A stretch of 64,000 nucleotides of DNA from Caulobacter endophyticus (GCF_003116815.1 NZ_QDKQ01000023.1:96524-160523); one strand, 5' to 3'. Positions 52,632 to 62,379 are shown, counted from the first letter of the stretch. Numbers and translations: made by a program. Notes: generated by a model from the letters alone, not told the origin.

Positions 52632-52720
52632 GGGCGCGGGACATAGCCCGCGCCCGGAGTCGGCGCAACCGCGCCGGCTCTTCTTCCTACTTCAACAAGG
52701 CGTCGGCGCAACCGCGCCGG
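52632..52720. repeat. Three hairpins in the ponA-prfB spacer
   Basis: GGGCGCGGG/CCCGCGCCC (52632-52655) is followed by two copies of a 19-bp direct repeat GTCGGCGCAACCGCGCCGG (52659-52677 and 52702-52720). Each copy contains a CGGCGC-AACC-GCGCCG hairpin. Since prfB is upstream and ponA downstream on the same strand only by orientation, these lie 5' of prfB and 3' of ponA's neighbour region; they fill the spacer between the prfB start (52605) and the ponA stop (52723). Confidence 0.75.
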
Positions 52721-52722
52721 GT

Positions 52723-55104
52723 CTAGTAAAGCCCGCTGATGTCTGGCGCCTTCGGCTGCTGCTTGGGCTGCGGCTCGGACGGCGAAGGCTGGCCGGTCGG
52801 CACGCCATTAGGCCAGGCGTCGCCATAGGAGATCGGCCCGCCAGTCGGCGTGGGGACCGCCACCTTGGGCTCGGTGCCCGGGCGGAAGGCCTCGCGGATG
52901 CCGCGCACCATGGCGAACTTGGCGGTCTTCGGCGGCTTGAAGTCGGTCTTGGGCTTGTCCTTCAGCGCCACCTTCATGAAGTCGATGAACACCGGCACGG
53001 CGTCCTGCGAGCCCGTCTCGCCCGCGCCGAGCGAGCGGTTGTCGTCGAAGCCCACGAACACGCCGACGATCAGGTCGGGCGAATAGCCGATGAACCAGGC
53101 GCTGCGGTACTCGTTGGTCGTGCCGGTCTTGCCGGCCAGCGGATAGCCCAGCTGGCTGACCGAGGCGGCGGTGCCGCGCTGGACCACCCCCTGCAGCATC
53201 GAGGTGATCTGGTAGGCCGTCACCGGGTCCATCACCTGCTCGCCCGGCGCGGTGACGCGCGGGCTCTCGTCGCCGTTGAAGCCGGCGGTGCAGCGCGGGC
53301 AGTCGCGCTTGTCGGCGCGGAAGATCACCTTGCCCTCGCGGTCCTGCACCAGTTCGATCAGGTGCGGCTCGATGCGGCGGCCGCCATTGGCGAACGGCGC
53401 ATAGGCGGCCGTGATCTTGAACGGCGTCGTCTCGCCGGCCCCGAGCGCCATGGCCAGCACCGGCGCCATGTCGCGCGTGACGCCGGTCTTCTTGGACATC
53501 TCGATGATCTTCTTCATGCCCACGCCCTGGGCCAGGCGTACGGTCATGGCGTTGACCGACCGCTCCAGGCCCTTGCGCAGCGGCAGGGCGCCGTAGAACT
53601 TCTTCTCGTAGTTCTCCGGGCTCCAGTCCTGGCCGTTGGCGCCCTTGAAGGTGATGGCGCTGTCCAGGATCACGCTGGCGGGCGTGTAGCCGTTCTCCAG
53701 CGCGGTGGCGTAGACGAACGGCTTGAACGACGAGCCGGGCTGGCGCATCGCCTGGGTGGCCCGGTTGAAGTTCGACAGCGAGAACGAATAGCCGCCCACC
53801 AGGGCCACCACGCGGCCGGTATAGGGTTCGATAGCCACCAGGGCTCCGTTGACCGCCGGCACCTGCTTGAGGCGGTAGGACGAGGTTCCGGCCACCTGCT
53901 CGACGAACACCAGGTCGCCGACCTTCAGGCCCTTGCCGGCCTTGGCCCAGGCGATGTCTTCACCGGTGAGGCTCCCCTCTCCCTCGTCCTTGACCAGACG
54001 CACCCCGCCGCCGGCCGAAGTGACCACGGCCGCGCGCCAGCCCCGGCGTTCCGAAGGCGGACGCTTGGCGGCCGCAGCCTTCTCCCAGCCCTCGTCGAGG
54101 CTCTCGACATGGCCCCAGGCCCCGCGCCAGCCGTGGCGGCGATCGTACTTTTCCAAGCCGTCCATCAGCGAGGCCCGCGCCGCCGTCTGCAGCGTCGGGT
54201 CCAGCGTGGTGCGCATGTAATAGCCGCCCTCGCTGATCCGGTCGCCCAGGGTCGCCATGCCGCGCTGGCGCACTTCTTCCACGAAGTAGTCGGCGTCGGC
54301 ATAGGCCGCGCGCTTGGGCGCGGGCTGCACCACCAGGTCCTCTGCCTTGGCCTTCTCGGCCTCGGCGCGGCTGACCCAGCCCAGGTCGGCCATCTGGTCG
54401 AGGATCCAGTTGCGGCGGGCGATGGCCTTGGCCTTGTTGCGGATCGGGTGGTAGTTGTCGGGCCCCTTGGGCAGGGCCGCCAGATAGGCCGCTTCCGACA
54501 GCGACAGCTCCGGCAGCGACTTGCCGAAATAGTTGTAGGCGGCCGCGCCGACGCCGAACGAACGGTAACCCAGCCAGATCTCGTTGAGGTACAGCTCCAG
54601 GATCTGCTGCTTGTCGAGCGACTGCTCCAGGCGCCGCGCCAGGATCGCTTCCTTGAACTTGCGGCCGACGGTCGCGTCGCTGGTCAGCAGAACGTTCTTG
54701 GCCACCTGCTGGGTGATCGTCGAGCCGCCTTCCAGGCGACGGCCGCGCATGGCGTTGCCGACGTTCTTGAGCATGGCGCGCGAGAAGCCGCCGACGTCGA
54801 CGCCCCCATGCTTGAAGAAGTTGCGGTCCTCGGCGGCCATGAAGGCTTGGGCCAGCTGTGGCGGGATCTGGTCGTAGGGGACGAAGATCCGGCGCTCTTT
54901 CGAGTATTCGCCGATCAGGGTGCCGTCCCAGGCATAGACGCGCGTCGCGGTCGGCGGACGATAGTCCTGCAGTTCGCCAGCGTCCGGCATGTCGTGGAAC
55001 AGCCACGCGGCATAGATGGCGATGGCGAAACCCGCCACCGCGATCGTCGACAGCACCGCGACGCCGGCTATGGCGATCCATCTTTCGGCGGGCTTCAAGT
55101 CCAC
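52723..55104 (-). CDS. ponA: Class A penicillin-binding protein 1A
   Basis: 793 residues with one N-terminal membrane span (about 10-32). The glycosyltransferase domain (GT51) has AEDRNFFKHGGVDVGGFSRA, EGGSTITQQVAKNVLL, RKFKEAILARRLEQSLDKQQILELYLNEIWLG (read in parts). The transpeptidase domain has the active Ser in QPGSSFKPFVYATAL, SVNAMTVRLA as SxN, and GKTGTTNEYRSAWFIGYSP as KTG. It polymerises glycan strands and cross-links peptides. The C-terminal tail is Pro/Gln-rich. It lies upstream of prfB and downstream of amiC, both on the same strand. Confidence 0.97.
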   Translation of the reverse strand: MDLKPAERWIAIAGVAVLSTIAVAGFAIAIYAAWLFHDMPDAGELQDYRPPTATRVYAWDGTLIGEYSKERRIFVPYDQIPPQLAQAFMAAEDRNFFKHGGVDVGGFSRAMLKNVGNAMRGRRLEGGSTITQQVAKNVLLTSDATVGRKFKEAILARRLEQSLDKQQILELYLNEIWLGYRSFGVGAAAYNYFGKSLPELSLSEAAYLAALPKGPDNYHPIRNKAKAIARRNWILDQMADLGWVSRAEAEKAKAEDLVVQPAPKRAAYADADYFVEEVRQRGMATLGDRISEGGYYMRTTLDPTLQTAARASLMDGLEKYDRRHGWRGAWGHVESLDEGWEKAAAAKRPPSERRGWRAAVVTSAGGGVRLVKDEGEGSLTGEDIAWAKAGKGLKVGDLVFVEQVAGTSSYRLKQVPAVNGALVAIEPYTGRVVALVGGYSFSLSNFNRATQAMRQPGSSFKPFVYATALENGYTPASVILDSAITFKGANGQDWSPENYEKKFYGALPLRKGLERSVNAMTVRLAQGVGMKKIIEMSKKTGVTRDMAPVLAMALGAGETTPFKITAAYAPFANGGRRIEPHLIELVQDREGKVIFRADKRDCPRCTAGFNGDESPRVTAPGEQVMDPVTAYQITSMLQGVVQRGTAASVSQLGYPLAGKTGTTNEYRSAWFIGYSPDLIVGVFVGFDDNRSLGAGETGSQDAVPVFIDFMKVALKDKPKTDFKPPKTAKFAMVRGIREAFRPGTEPKVAVPTPTGGPISYGDAWPNGVPTGQPSPSEPQPKQQPKAPDISGLY

Positions 55105-55491
55105 ACGGCCTCCGTCGAGCGCCGCGACATGCGCACGCTCAAATCATCCAGAGGATGGCTGTAACCCGCATCGGGCGAGGCGCCAACGCCCCTGCCCGCC
55201 GCACCACGACCTCGAAGCTCCGTACGTACGCCCCGAACCCGGCCGCTCGACCAACACCAAACATCGTCATCCCGGCCCCCCGGGTCGCGCGAAGCGCGCC
55301 CGAGGACAGGCTCAGCGAAGCGCAGAGCCGGGACCCAGGGGCCACCGCAGCGCGCAGGCAACCGCTATGGAGCGGGCGGCCAGATGCCGCGCCCGGTCCC
55401 CCTGGGTCCCGGATAGCCTCTTCGAGGCTTCCGGAATGACGATTGGTTTTGACTTGTTGATCTCCCGCTGCCGCGTTGCGCAGGAAAGGCC
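55105..55491. repeat. 387-base spacer with GTCATCCCGG-type repeats
   Basis: No gene is seen. The core is a palindromic repeat beginning GTCATCCCGGCCC at 55267, with internal GGGTCGCGCGAAGCGCG and AGCCGGGACCCAGGGGCC, and ending GGTCCCGGATAGCCTC and CCGGAATGACGAT near 55440. Its ends are complementary (CGTCATCCCGG and CCGGAATGACG with a mismatch). It separates amiC from ponA. Confidence 0.65.
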
Positions 55492-56688
55492 TCAGCGAGC
55501 GCTGATCCGGGTCTGGGCGGCGAAGTAGCTTTCGATCGAGCTGGCGACCGCGCCCATCAGGCGTTCGCGGCCGGCAGGGCTTTTCAGGAGCTTCTCGTCC
55601 TCGAGATTGGTCATGAAGCCCATTTCCAGCAGCACCGCTGGCACGTCAGGCGCCAGAAGCACGATGAAGCCGGCGTCGCGGTGGCTGCGGCGCAGCAGAA
55701 CGGTTTCGTCGCCGACCTTTTCCAGCAAGGTCTCGGCGAAGGCGGCCGAGCGGTTCTTGGTGGCGCGCTGCGACAGGTCCAGCAGGATCTGGCCGACCGC
55801 GCGGTCACGCCCCGGCAGGCTGGCCTTCATCAGCCAGTCGTCCTTTTCCAGCACCCGCGCGGCGCGCTCGGCGCCCTTTTCCGACAGGGTGTAGACGCTG
55901 GCGCCGCGGGTGCCGACGTCGGGCCCGGAGTCGGCATGAAGAGAGATGAACAGGTCCGCGTCGGAGCGGCGGGCGATCTGCACACGCGATTCCAGCGGGA
56001 TGAAGGTGTCGGTGTCGCGGGTCAGCACGACGATGAAGCGGCCGGATTTCTCCAGCTTGGCCTTCAGCGCCTTGGCCGCGGCCAGGGTGACGTCCTTCTC
56101 GTTGGTGTTGGCGCCGGCAGAGCCGGGATCCTTGCCGCCGTGGCCGGCGTCGATGACGATCGTCTTCTTCAGCTTCAGCGCCGAGGGCTTGGCCGGGGTC
56201 GAGACGGTGGTCGGGCGCATGACGGCCGAGCCGGCCGAGGCCGGATCGCTGGCGGCCAGGTCGATCACATAGCGGAAGGCGGTCGCGCCGTCGGCGGGCG
56301 GCAGCAGGAAGCGGCGCTTGACGACGGCCTTGGAGGACAGATCGAGCGACAGGCGCGCGCCGCCGGCGGCCTCGTCGATGACCCAGCGGTCGACGAGGCC
56401 ATGGCCCGCGCCCTGCAGGTCGCCGGAAACCGTCACATTGGGCAGGCCCACCACGACCCGGTTGGCCGCGGCGCCGTCGCCGATCAGCTTGCCGACGGCC
56501 GCGCGATCCAGGTCGATGACGACTCGGGTCTCGGCGCGGTCGCCGCCGAAGCGGACCTTCTGCACGCCGGCGGCGGGCGCGGGGCCCTGGACGGTCGCGA
56601 CGGCCACGCCGGCGAGCGCCAGCGCGCCGACGATCAAGGCCGCCTTCGCCCAACCCGTTCTCGCTGCTCCGATGACCACCTTACGCAT
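55492..56688 (-). CDS. amiC: N-acetylmuramoyl-L-alanine amidase (AMIN plus Amidase_3), AmiC type
   Basis: 398 residues. A signal peptide (about 1-38: AALIVGALALAGVAVATVQG) is followed by an AMIN domain (VQKVRFGGDRAETRVVIDLD) that targets the septum, and a catalytic domain with zinc ligands in VIDAGHGGKDPGSAG, the Glu region NEKDVTLAAAKALKAKL, FISLHADSG and LLEMGFMTNLEDEKLL with the catalytic Glu. It splits the bond between MurNAc and the stem peptide, needed for daughter-cell separation. It is upstream of ponA on the same strand and divergent from rne. Confidence 0.95.
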   Translation of the reverse strand: MRKVVIGAARTGWAKAALIVGALALAGVAVATVQGPAPAAGVQKVRFGGDRAETRVVIDLDRAAVGKLIGDGAAANRVVVGLPNVTVSGDLQGAGHGLVDRWVIDEAAGGARLSLDLSSKAVVKRRFLLPPADGATAFRYVIDLAASDPASAGSAVMRPTTVSTPAKPSALKLKKTIVIDAGHGGKDPGSAGANTNEKDVTLAAAKALKAKLEKSGRFIVVLTRDTDTFIPLESRVQIARRSDADLFISLHADSGPDVGTRGASVYTLSEKGAERAARVLEKDDWLMKASLPGRDRAVGQILLDLSQRATKNRSAAFAETLLEKVGDETVLLRRSHRDAGFIVLLAPDVPAVLLEMGFMTNLEDEKLLKSPAGRERLMGAVASSIESYFAAQTRISAR

Positions 56689-57227
56689 TACCGCCCAGCC
56701 AATGGCGTTACCTGAAAAACCAATGACGGATATCGCCCGGGGCGGGTAGAGAAACCGTTAAGGAAACCGTCGACTTCATCAATTTCGCCGGTTGCTCCAC
56801 GGCGCTTTTCATTTGTCTTCCGATGTTGCTAAAGTGGCGCCGTGCGCGGAGCGACGTCGTCAGACATGGCGCCCTGCGTGAGTGGTTCCCAAATGTCGGA
56901 CGCGTCCATAGCGCCCTCATGCCGGAACCGCCGGACTTTGGAGTTTGCGGGCGACGGTCGGCGCGGGACGGATGTCTCGACGGCCAGAGCCCAAAAGGGC
57001 CCGCGTCGGGTCCTGGCCGTTCCCGGCGACGACGCGTCATCCGATCCGCGCCATTCGGCGCGTCAAAGGAAACAAACGAAACCCCATGGGCTGCGCCGCA
57101 CCCGATCGCCTCTGGCAACCGCCCTTCGAACGTCGCTCCGGCGAAGTCGCGGTCTGCGATGCGCGCGCCCTCCTTTCATATCGGCGCCCGGGCTTCGCGC
57201 CCGCCGCGCGCCGTGGAGATTCCCTGT
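56689..57227. other. Long spacer and likely 5' leader of rne
   Basis: 539 bases without a convincing gene. It lies between the divergent amiC and rne. A GAAACCGT direct repeat occurs at 56751-56758 and 56763-56770, a 12-base period. Much of the rne-proximal part is probably a long 5' untranslated leader, as is usual for rne, whose product acts on its own message. GCTAAAG at about 56827 may be a -10 element, but there is no good -35. I see no other site that I can name. Confidence 0.45.
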
Positions 57228-59936
57228 ATGTCGAAGAAGATGTTGATCGACGCCGCCCACGCCGAAGAGACGCGTGTGGTGGTCGTGGACGGTTCGCGGG
57301 TTGAAGAATTCGATTTCGAGAGCCAGACCCGCAAACAACTTCGTGGAAATATCTATCTCGCCAAGGTGACCCGCGTTGAGCCCAGCCTCCAGGCTGCGTT
57401 CATCGAGTACGGCGGCAACCGTCACGGTTTCCTCGCCTTCAACGAGATCCATCCGGACTACTACCAGATCCCGGTCGCCGACCGCGAAGCGCTGATGCGC
57501 GATGATTCGCACGACGACGAGGACGACACCCCGATCTCGCGCCGCGCCACCGGCGGCGAGGACGAGGACGACAGCAACGATCACGCCATCGACGACGACG
57601 AAGACGACGTCGAAGAGGAACTGGCGCGCCGCAAGCGCCGCCTGATGCGCAAGTACAAGATCCAGGAAGTGATCCGCCGCCGGCAGATCATGCTGGTTCA
57701 GGTCGTCAAGGAAGAGCGCGGCAACAAGGGCGCGGCCCTGACCACCTACCTGTCGCTGGCCGGCCGTTACGGCGTCCTGATGCCCAACACCGCCCGCGGC
57801 GGCGGCATCAGCCGCAAGATCACGGCCGTGACCGACCGCAAGCGCCTCAAGAGCGTGGTGCAGAGCCTGGACGTGCCGCAGGGCATGGGGCTGATCGTCC
57901 GCACGGCCGGCGCCAAGCGCACCAAGGCCGAGGTCAAGCGCGACTACGAATACCTGCTGCGTCTGTGGGAGAACATCCGCGACAACACGCTGCACTCGGT
58001 CGCTCCGGCGCTGATCTACGAGGAGGAAGACCTCGTCAAGCGCGCCATCCGCGACATGTACGACAAGGACCTCGACGGCATCTGGGTCGAGGGCGAGGCC
58101 GGCTACCGCGAAGCGCGCGACTTCATGCGCATGCTGATGCCCAGCCAGGCCAAGAAGGTCTTCCCGTACCGCGAAGCCACGCCGCTGTTCGTCAAGAACC
58201 GCATCGAGGACCACCTGGCGCAGATCTACTCGCCGGTCGTCCCGCTGCGTTCGGGCGGCTATCTGGTGATCAACCAGACCGAGGCGCTCGTCGCCATCGA
58301 CGTCAACTCGGGCAAGGCCACGCGCGAGCGCAACATCGAGGCCACCGCCCTCAAGACCAACATCGAGGCGGCCGAGGAAGCCGCCCGCCAGCTGCGCCTG
58401 CGCGATCTGGCCGGCCTGATCGTCATCGACTTCATCGACATGGATGAAGCCAAGAACAACCGCACGGTCGAGAAGGTCCTCAAGGACGCCCTCAAGGATG
58501 ACCGCGCCCGCATCCAGATGGGCAAGATCTCGGGCTTTGGCCTGATGGAGATCAGCCGCCAGCGTCGCCGCACCGGCGTGCTGGAAGGCACCACCCACGT
58601 CTGCGAACACTGCGAAGGCACCGGCCGCGTACGCTCGGTCGAGTCCAGCGCCCTGGCCGCCCTGCGCGGCGTCGAGGTCGAGGCCCTGAAGGGCAGCGGC
58701 GCCGTGACCCTGAAGGTCAGCCGCGCCGTCGGCATCTACATCCTCAACGAAAAGCGCGCCTACCTGCAGCGCCTGCAGCTGAACCACGGCGTGTTCGTCA
58801 CCGTGCTGGTCGACGACGGCCTGCGCCAAGCCGAGCATGAGATCGAGCGCACCGAACTGGGCGACCGCATCGCGCCGCCGGCCATCGCCTACGAGCCCGA
58901 TCCGGTGTTCGACGACGTCTTCGACGACGAGGACGAAGACGAGGAAGAAGAAATCATCGCCGAAGACGGCGACGAGGACGAAGACGAGGACGAAGCGCCC
59001 CGCAAGGCCCGCTCGGACGACGATCGCGGCGGTCGCCGCAACAAGCGTCGCCGTCGTGGCCGCCGCGACGAGGAAACCTCGGACGAACCCACCGAAGACG
59101 CTGAAGGCGGCGAATTCGACGCCGAGGCCGACGCTGACGGCGATGACGAGGATTCGCGCCGCCGTCGCCGCCGCCGTGGCCGTCGCGGCGGTCGCCGCGG
59201 GGGTCGCGAGGACGGCGATCGCGCCGCCGACGTCTATGTCTGGAACCGTCCGCGCGTTCCGTTCGGCGACAATCCCTATGTCTGGCACGACCCGGAGGCC
59301 CTCGAAGCCCGTGGCGGCGAAGGCCGTCGTGATCGCGGCGAGCGCCCGGACCGCGCCGAGCGTCAGGACCGCGCTGAGCGCCAGGAGCGCCCCGAGGCCG
59401 CCGAACGCCCGGAACGCGCCGAGCGCTCGGAACGTCGCGACCGCCGTCGCGGCGGCCGTGACCGCCAGCCCGCCGCCGAGACCCCGATCGCGCCGGTCGT
59501 GGTCGAGGACGTCGCGCCGCTGGTGCTCGAGCCGCCGGTGATCGAAGGCCCGCCCGCCGACGTCTGGGTCGAACTGCCGACGCCGGAAGAAGCCGCCCCG
59601 GCCAAGAAGCCGCGCCGCTCGCGCAGCCGCAGCCGCAAGGCCGCCGCCGAGACCGAGGTCGAGGCCGCCCAGGTCGAGACCGCCGAGGCGATCGAAGCCG
59701 CGGCCGACCACGCTCAGGCCCTGGCCGAAGTGGTCGCCGAGACCGCTCCGCTCGTCGCCGCTGATGTCGAGATCGCTCCGGAACCGGCTCCCGAGCCGGT
59801 CGTGGTGGAAGCGGCTCCGGCGCCGGTGGAAACGGTGGTCCAAGCCGAACCCGCGCCCGTCGCGGCCGAGCCCGATCCGAACGAGATCGGCGACAAGCCC
59901 GCCACGCCCAAGCGCGGCTGGTGGCGTCGCGGCTGA
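57228..59936 (+). CDS. rne: Ribonuclease E, degradosome scaffold
   Basis: 902 residues from the ATG at 57228 (GGAG upstream); the open frame begins at 56823 without support. The N-terminal S1 domain carries an acidic Asp/Glu-rich insertion at about residues 92-140 (DDSHDDEDD and EDDVEEELA). The DNase I-like domain has catalytic Asp358 (VAIDVNSGK) and Asp401 (IDFIDMDE), spaced as in E. coli RNase E (43 residues apart). VCEHCEGTG is the Zn-link. After about residue 530 the chain is a disordered region with alternating acidic and Arg-rich blocks ([11 protein letters not shown]), the type that forms RNP bodies in Caulobacter. It ends KRGWWRRG, the GWW motif that binds PNPase. It cuts mRNA and rRNA precursors. 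Confidence 0.98.
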   Translation: MSKKMLIDAAHAEETRVVVVDGSRVEEFDFESQTRKQLRGNIYLAKVTRVEPSLQAAFIEYGGNRHGFLAFNEIHPDYYQIPVADREALMRDDSHDDEDDTPISRRATGGEDEDDSNDHAIDDDEDDVEEELARRKRRLMRKYKIQEVIRRRQIMLVQVVKEERGNKGAALTTYLSLAGRYGVLMPNTARGGGISRKITAVTDRKRLKSVVQSLDVPQGMGLIVRTAGAKRTKAEVKRDYEYLLRLWENIRDNTLHSVAPALIYEEEDLVKRAIRDMYDKDLDGIWVEGEAGYREARDFMRMLMPSQAKKVFPYREATPLFVKNRIEDHLAQIYSPVVPLRSGGYLVINQTEALVAIDVNSGKATRERNIEATALKTNIEAAEEAARQLRLRDLAGLIVIDFIDMDEAKNNRTVEKVLKDALKDDRARIQMGKISGFGLMEISRQRRRTGVLEGTTHVCEHCEGTGRVRSVESSALAALRGVEVEALKGSGAVTLKVSRAVGIYILNEKRAYLQRLQLNHGVFVTVLVDDGLRQAEHEIERTELGDRIAPPAIAYEPDPVFDDVFDDEDEDEEEEIIAEDGDEDEDEDEAPRKARSDDDRGGRRNKRRRRGRRDEETSDEPTEDAEGGEFDAEADADGDDEDSRRRRRRRGRRGGRRGGREDGDRAADVYVWNRPRVPFGDNPYVWHDPEALEARGGEGRRDRGERPDRAERQDRAERQERPEAAERPERAERSERRDRRRGGRDRQPAAETPIAPVVVEDVAPLVLEPPVIEGPPADVWVELPTPEEAAPAKKPRRSRSRSRKAAAETEVEAAQVETAEAIEAAADHAQALAEVVAETAPLVAADVEIAPEPAPEPVVVEAAPAPVETVVQAEPAPVAAEPDPNEIGDKPATPKRGWWRRG

Positions 59937-60087
59937 TCCGACCGCAAAGGACCGCGGCGGCGCCATGGCGTCGCCGCGGTTCGCGCCTATATCCCCTCCT
60001 AGACAAGCCACGCCCTGGCGATTTCCAGCCGCGCTTCTCGCGCGCTAGACTGCAAGACGGCGTGGGGGCGCGACCAGGAGACCATCG

Positions 60088-61494
60088 ATGACGTCCCGCA
60101 AGAGGACCGTCGGCAAGACGTTCGGCGCCGGCCTTTCCGCCCTCGCCCTGCTGGCCTCCGCTGCCGCCCCGATCGCGGCCAACGCCCAGGGCCTGTCGCT
60201 GATCCGTGACACCGAGATCGAAGAGATTCTGCACCGCGATTCCGACCCGATCTACGCGGCGGCCGGCCTTGATCCCAAGACCGTCCGCATCCTGCTGGTC
60301 GGCGACAAGGAACTGAACGCCTTCGCCACCCAGGGCCTGATGATGGGCCTCAACACCGGCCTGATCCTGCAGACCGAGACCCCCAACCAGCTCAAGGGGG
60401 TCATCGCCCACGAGACCGGCCACCTCGCCGGCGCCCACCCGCTGCGCTCGGACGAGATGATGAAGGCCGGCCTCAAGCCGATGATCCTGACGATGGGCCT
60501 AGGCGTCCTGGCGGCCCTGGCCGGCGCGCCCGACGCCGGCGCGGTGCTGATGGGCAACGCCAGCTATTTCGGCACCCTGGGCGCGCTGGGCTACAGCCGC
60601 GAACAGGAGTCCCGCGCCGACCAGGCCGGCGCCAACTTCCTGGAGGCCACCGGCCAGTCGGGCCGCGGCCTTGTCGAGTTCTTCGACAACTTCCGCTACC
60701 AGGAGGTCTTCGACCAATCGCGGCGCTTTGCGTATTTCCGCAGCCACCCGCTGTCGTCCGACCGCATCGAGGCCCTGCGGGCCAAGGTCGAGCGCCTGCC
60801 GCACTACGACGCCGTCGACAGCCCCGACGAGCTGGCCGAGCACGAGATCATGAAGGCCAAGCTGGAAGGGTTCATCAATCCCCAGACGGCCCTGATCAAG
60901 TACCGCGAGACCGACCGCAGCTTCCCGGCCCGCTACGCCCGCTCGATCGCCTACTACCAGATGAAGGAGCCCGACCGGGCCCTGAAGATCCTCGACGACC
61001 TGATCGCCGAGAACGACAAGAACCCCTACCTCTGGGAGCTCAAGGGCCAGATCCTGTTCGAGTTCAACCGCGTGGCCCAGGCCGAGGAGCCCCAGCGCCG
61101 CTCGGTGGCGCTCAAGCCCGACGCGGCCCTGCTGCGCATCAATCTCGGCCAGACCCTGATCGGCCTCGATGATCCCAAGAAGATCGAGGAAGGCATCGGC
61201 GAGCTCAAGCGCGCCCTGATCAACGAGAGCGACAACGCCGTCGCCTGGCGCCTGATGGCCCAGGCCTACGACAAGCAGGGCAAGGACGGCGAGGCCCGCC
61301 TGGCCACCGCCGAGCAGTACTTCAACCTGGGCGCCGTGCAGGAGGCCCGGGTGTTCGCCATGCGGGCCCGCGAGCTCCTGAAGAAGGACACGCCCGACTG
61401 GCGGCGCGCCACCGACATCGTGCTGGCCTCCCGCCCCAGCGACCAGGACCTCAAGGCCCTGGCCAAGGAAGGCCTGACGGTCTCCAATCCCTGA
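60088..61494 (+). CDS. M48 family metalloprotease with TPR repeats, BepA-like
   Basis: 468 residues. The N-terminal region has a signal peptide (GLSALALLASAAAPIAANAQ). VIAHETGHLAGAH gives the HExxH zinc site, with ESRADQAGANFLEATG supplying the third ligand. Hydrophobic segments around residues 130-165 (LKPMILTMGLGVLAALAGA) resemble those of M48 enzymes. The C-terminal half holds TPR-like helices with repeating WxxLA/xA patterns. BepA relatives degrade misfolded outer-membrane proteins in the periplasm. It follows rne by 151 bases, and the DsbA-like gene follows by 29, so these two may be one unit. Confidence 0.9.
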   Translation: MTSRKRTVGKTFGAGLSALALLASAAAPIAANAQGLSLIRDTEIEEILHRDSDPIYAAAGLDPKTVRILLVGDKELNAFATQGLMMGLNTGLILQTETPNQLKGVIAHETGHLAGAHPLRSDEMMKAGLKPMILTMGLGVLAALAGAPDAGAVLMGNASYFGTLGALGYSREQESRADQAGANFLEATGQSGRGLVEFFDNFRYQEVFDQSRRFAYFRSHPLSSDRIEALRAKVERLPHYDAVDSPDELAEHEIMKAKLEGFINPQTALIKYRETDRSFPARYARSIAYYQMKEPDRALKILDDLIAENDKNPYLWELKGQILFEFNRVAQAEEPQRRSVALKPDAALLRINLGQTLIGLDDPKKIEEGIGELKRALINESDNAVAWRLMAQAYDKQGKDGEARLATAEQYFNLGAVQEARVFAMRARELLKKDTPDWRRATDIVLASRPSDQDLKALAKEGLTVSNP

Positions 61495-61523
61495 TCGACG
61501 AATCCTGAAAGACCGAGATCCGA

Positions 61524-62261
61524 ATGCCCCTTCGCCGCTCCCTCGCCCTGGCCGCCGCGGCCCTCGTCCTGACGACCGGCATGGCCGCCTGCAGCCAGCC
61601 CAAGAGCGACGAGGAATTCGGCAAGAAGGTCCGCGCCTACCTGCTGGAGCACCCCGAGGTGCTGATCGAGGTCAGCGCCAAGCTGCAGGAAAAGCAGATG
61701 GCCGAGGCCGCCTCCAAGTCGCAGGGCGCGATCGAGCGGCACCGCCAGGCCATCGAGCGCGATCCGCGCGACTTCGTGGCCAATCCGAACGGCACGATCA
61801 CGGTCACCGAGTTCTTCGACTACAAGTGCGGCTACTGCAAGATCGCCGCGCCGCAGGTGGTCGAGATCATCGAGAAGAACCCCGACGTCCGCTTCGTTTT
61901 CAAGGAATTCGTGATCTTCGGCCGCGAATCCGAACTGGCCGCCCGCATGGCCATCGGCGCCCAGGCCCAGGGCAAGACCCTGCCGGTCTACAAGGGCATG
62001 ATGGCCGAGAAGAGCCTGGATGAGGCCGCCATCGCCCGCATCGCCAAGGCCGCCGGCGTCGACGTCGAGAAGGCCCGCGCGGCCGGCGCCGCCGAGGGCG
62101 TCACCCAGCAGCTGAAGGATGTCCAGGGCCTGGCCCAGGCGCTGCACATCGAAGGCACCCCGGCCTTCGTGGTCGGCGACAAGATGATCCCCGGCGCCGA
62201 CATGAAGGCCCTGAACCTGGCCATCGAGGAAGCCCGCATCGCCGCCAGGAAGAAGGGCTGA
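61524..62261 (+). CDS. DsbA-family thiol:disulphide oxidoreductase, probably a lipoprotein
   Basis: 245 residues. The N terminus (SLALAAAALVLTTGMAACSQ) ends in a lipobox-like AAC, so the protein may be lipid-anchored on the periplasmic side. The thioredoxin fold has FFDYKCGYCKIAAPQVV, with the CGYC active site, and LKDVQGLAQALHIEGTPAFVVGDKMIPGA as the cis-Pro (GTPA) block. A helical insertion between about residues 100 and 190 fits DsbA. It oxidises or isomerises periplasmic disulphides. It follows the M48 gene by 29 bases and probably serves secreted proteins; the exact activity is not fixed by sequence. Confidence 0.92.
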   Translation: MPLRRSLALAAAALVLTTGMAACSQPKSDEEFGKKVRAYLLEHPEVLIEVSAKLQEKQMAEAASKSQGAIERHRQAIERDPRDFVANPNGTITVTEFFDYKCGYCKIAAPQVVEIIEKNPDVRFVFKEFVIFGRESELAARMAIGAQAQGKTLPVYKGMMAEKSLDEAAIARIAKAAGVDVEKARAAGAAEGVTQQLKDVQGLAQALHIEGTPAFVVGDKMIPGADMKALNLAIEEARIAARKKG

Positions 62262-62379
62262 CCAAGAGGGCCGGCCAGGCGGCAAGGATCGCCCGGCGGT
62301 TGAAACGGCGCGGCAAGCTTTGCCGCTCCGCCCCATCGCGCCCCGCGACACGACGTCGCAACATGTTGATATCTTTGGA

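Noticed and set aside
59160..59230. Tandem-looking Arg/Gly repeats in rne
   Set aside because: These encode the disordered Arg-rich region of RNase E and are not a CRISPR or a separate repeat element.
57063..60011. Very long open frame on the minus strand opposite rne (982 codons)
   Set aside because: It is the antisense shadow of a high-GC gene: no family motifs, biased composition, and rne is unmistakable on the other strand.
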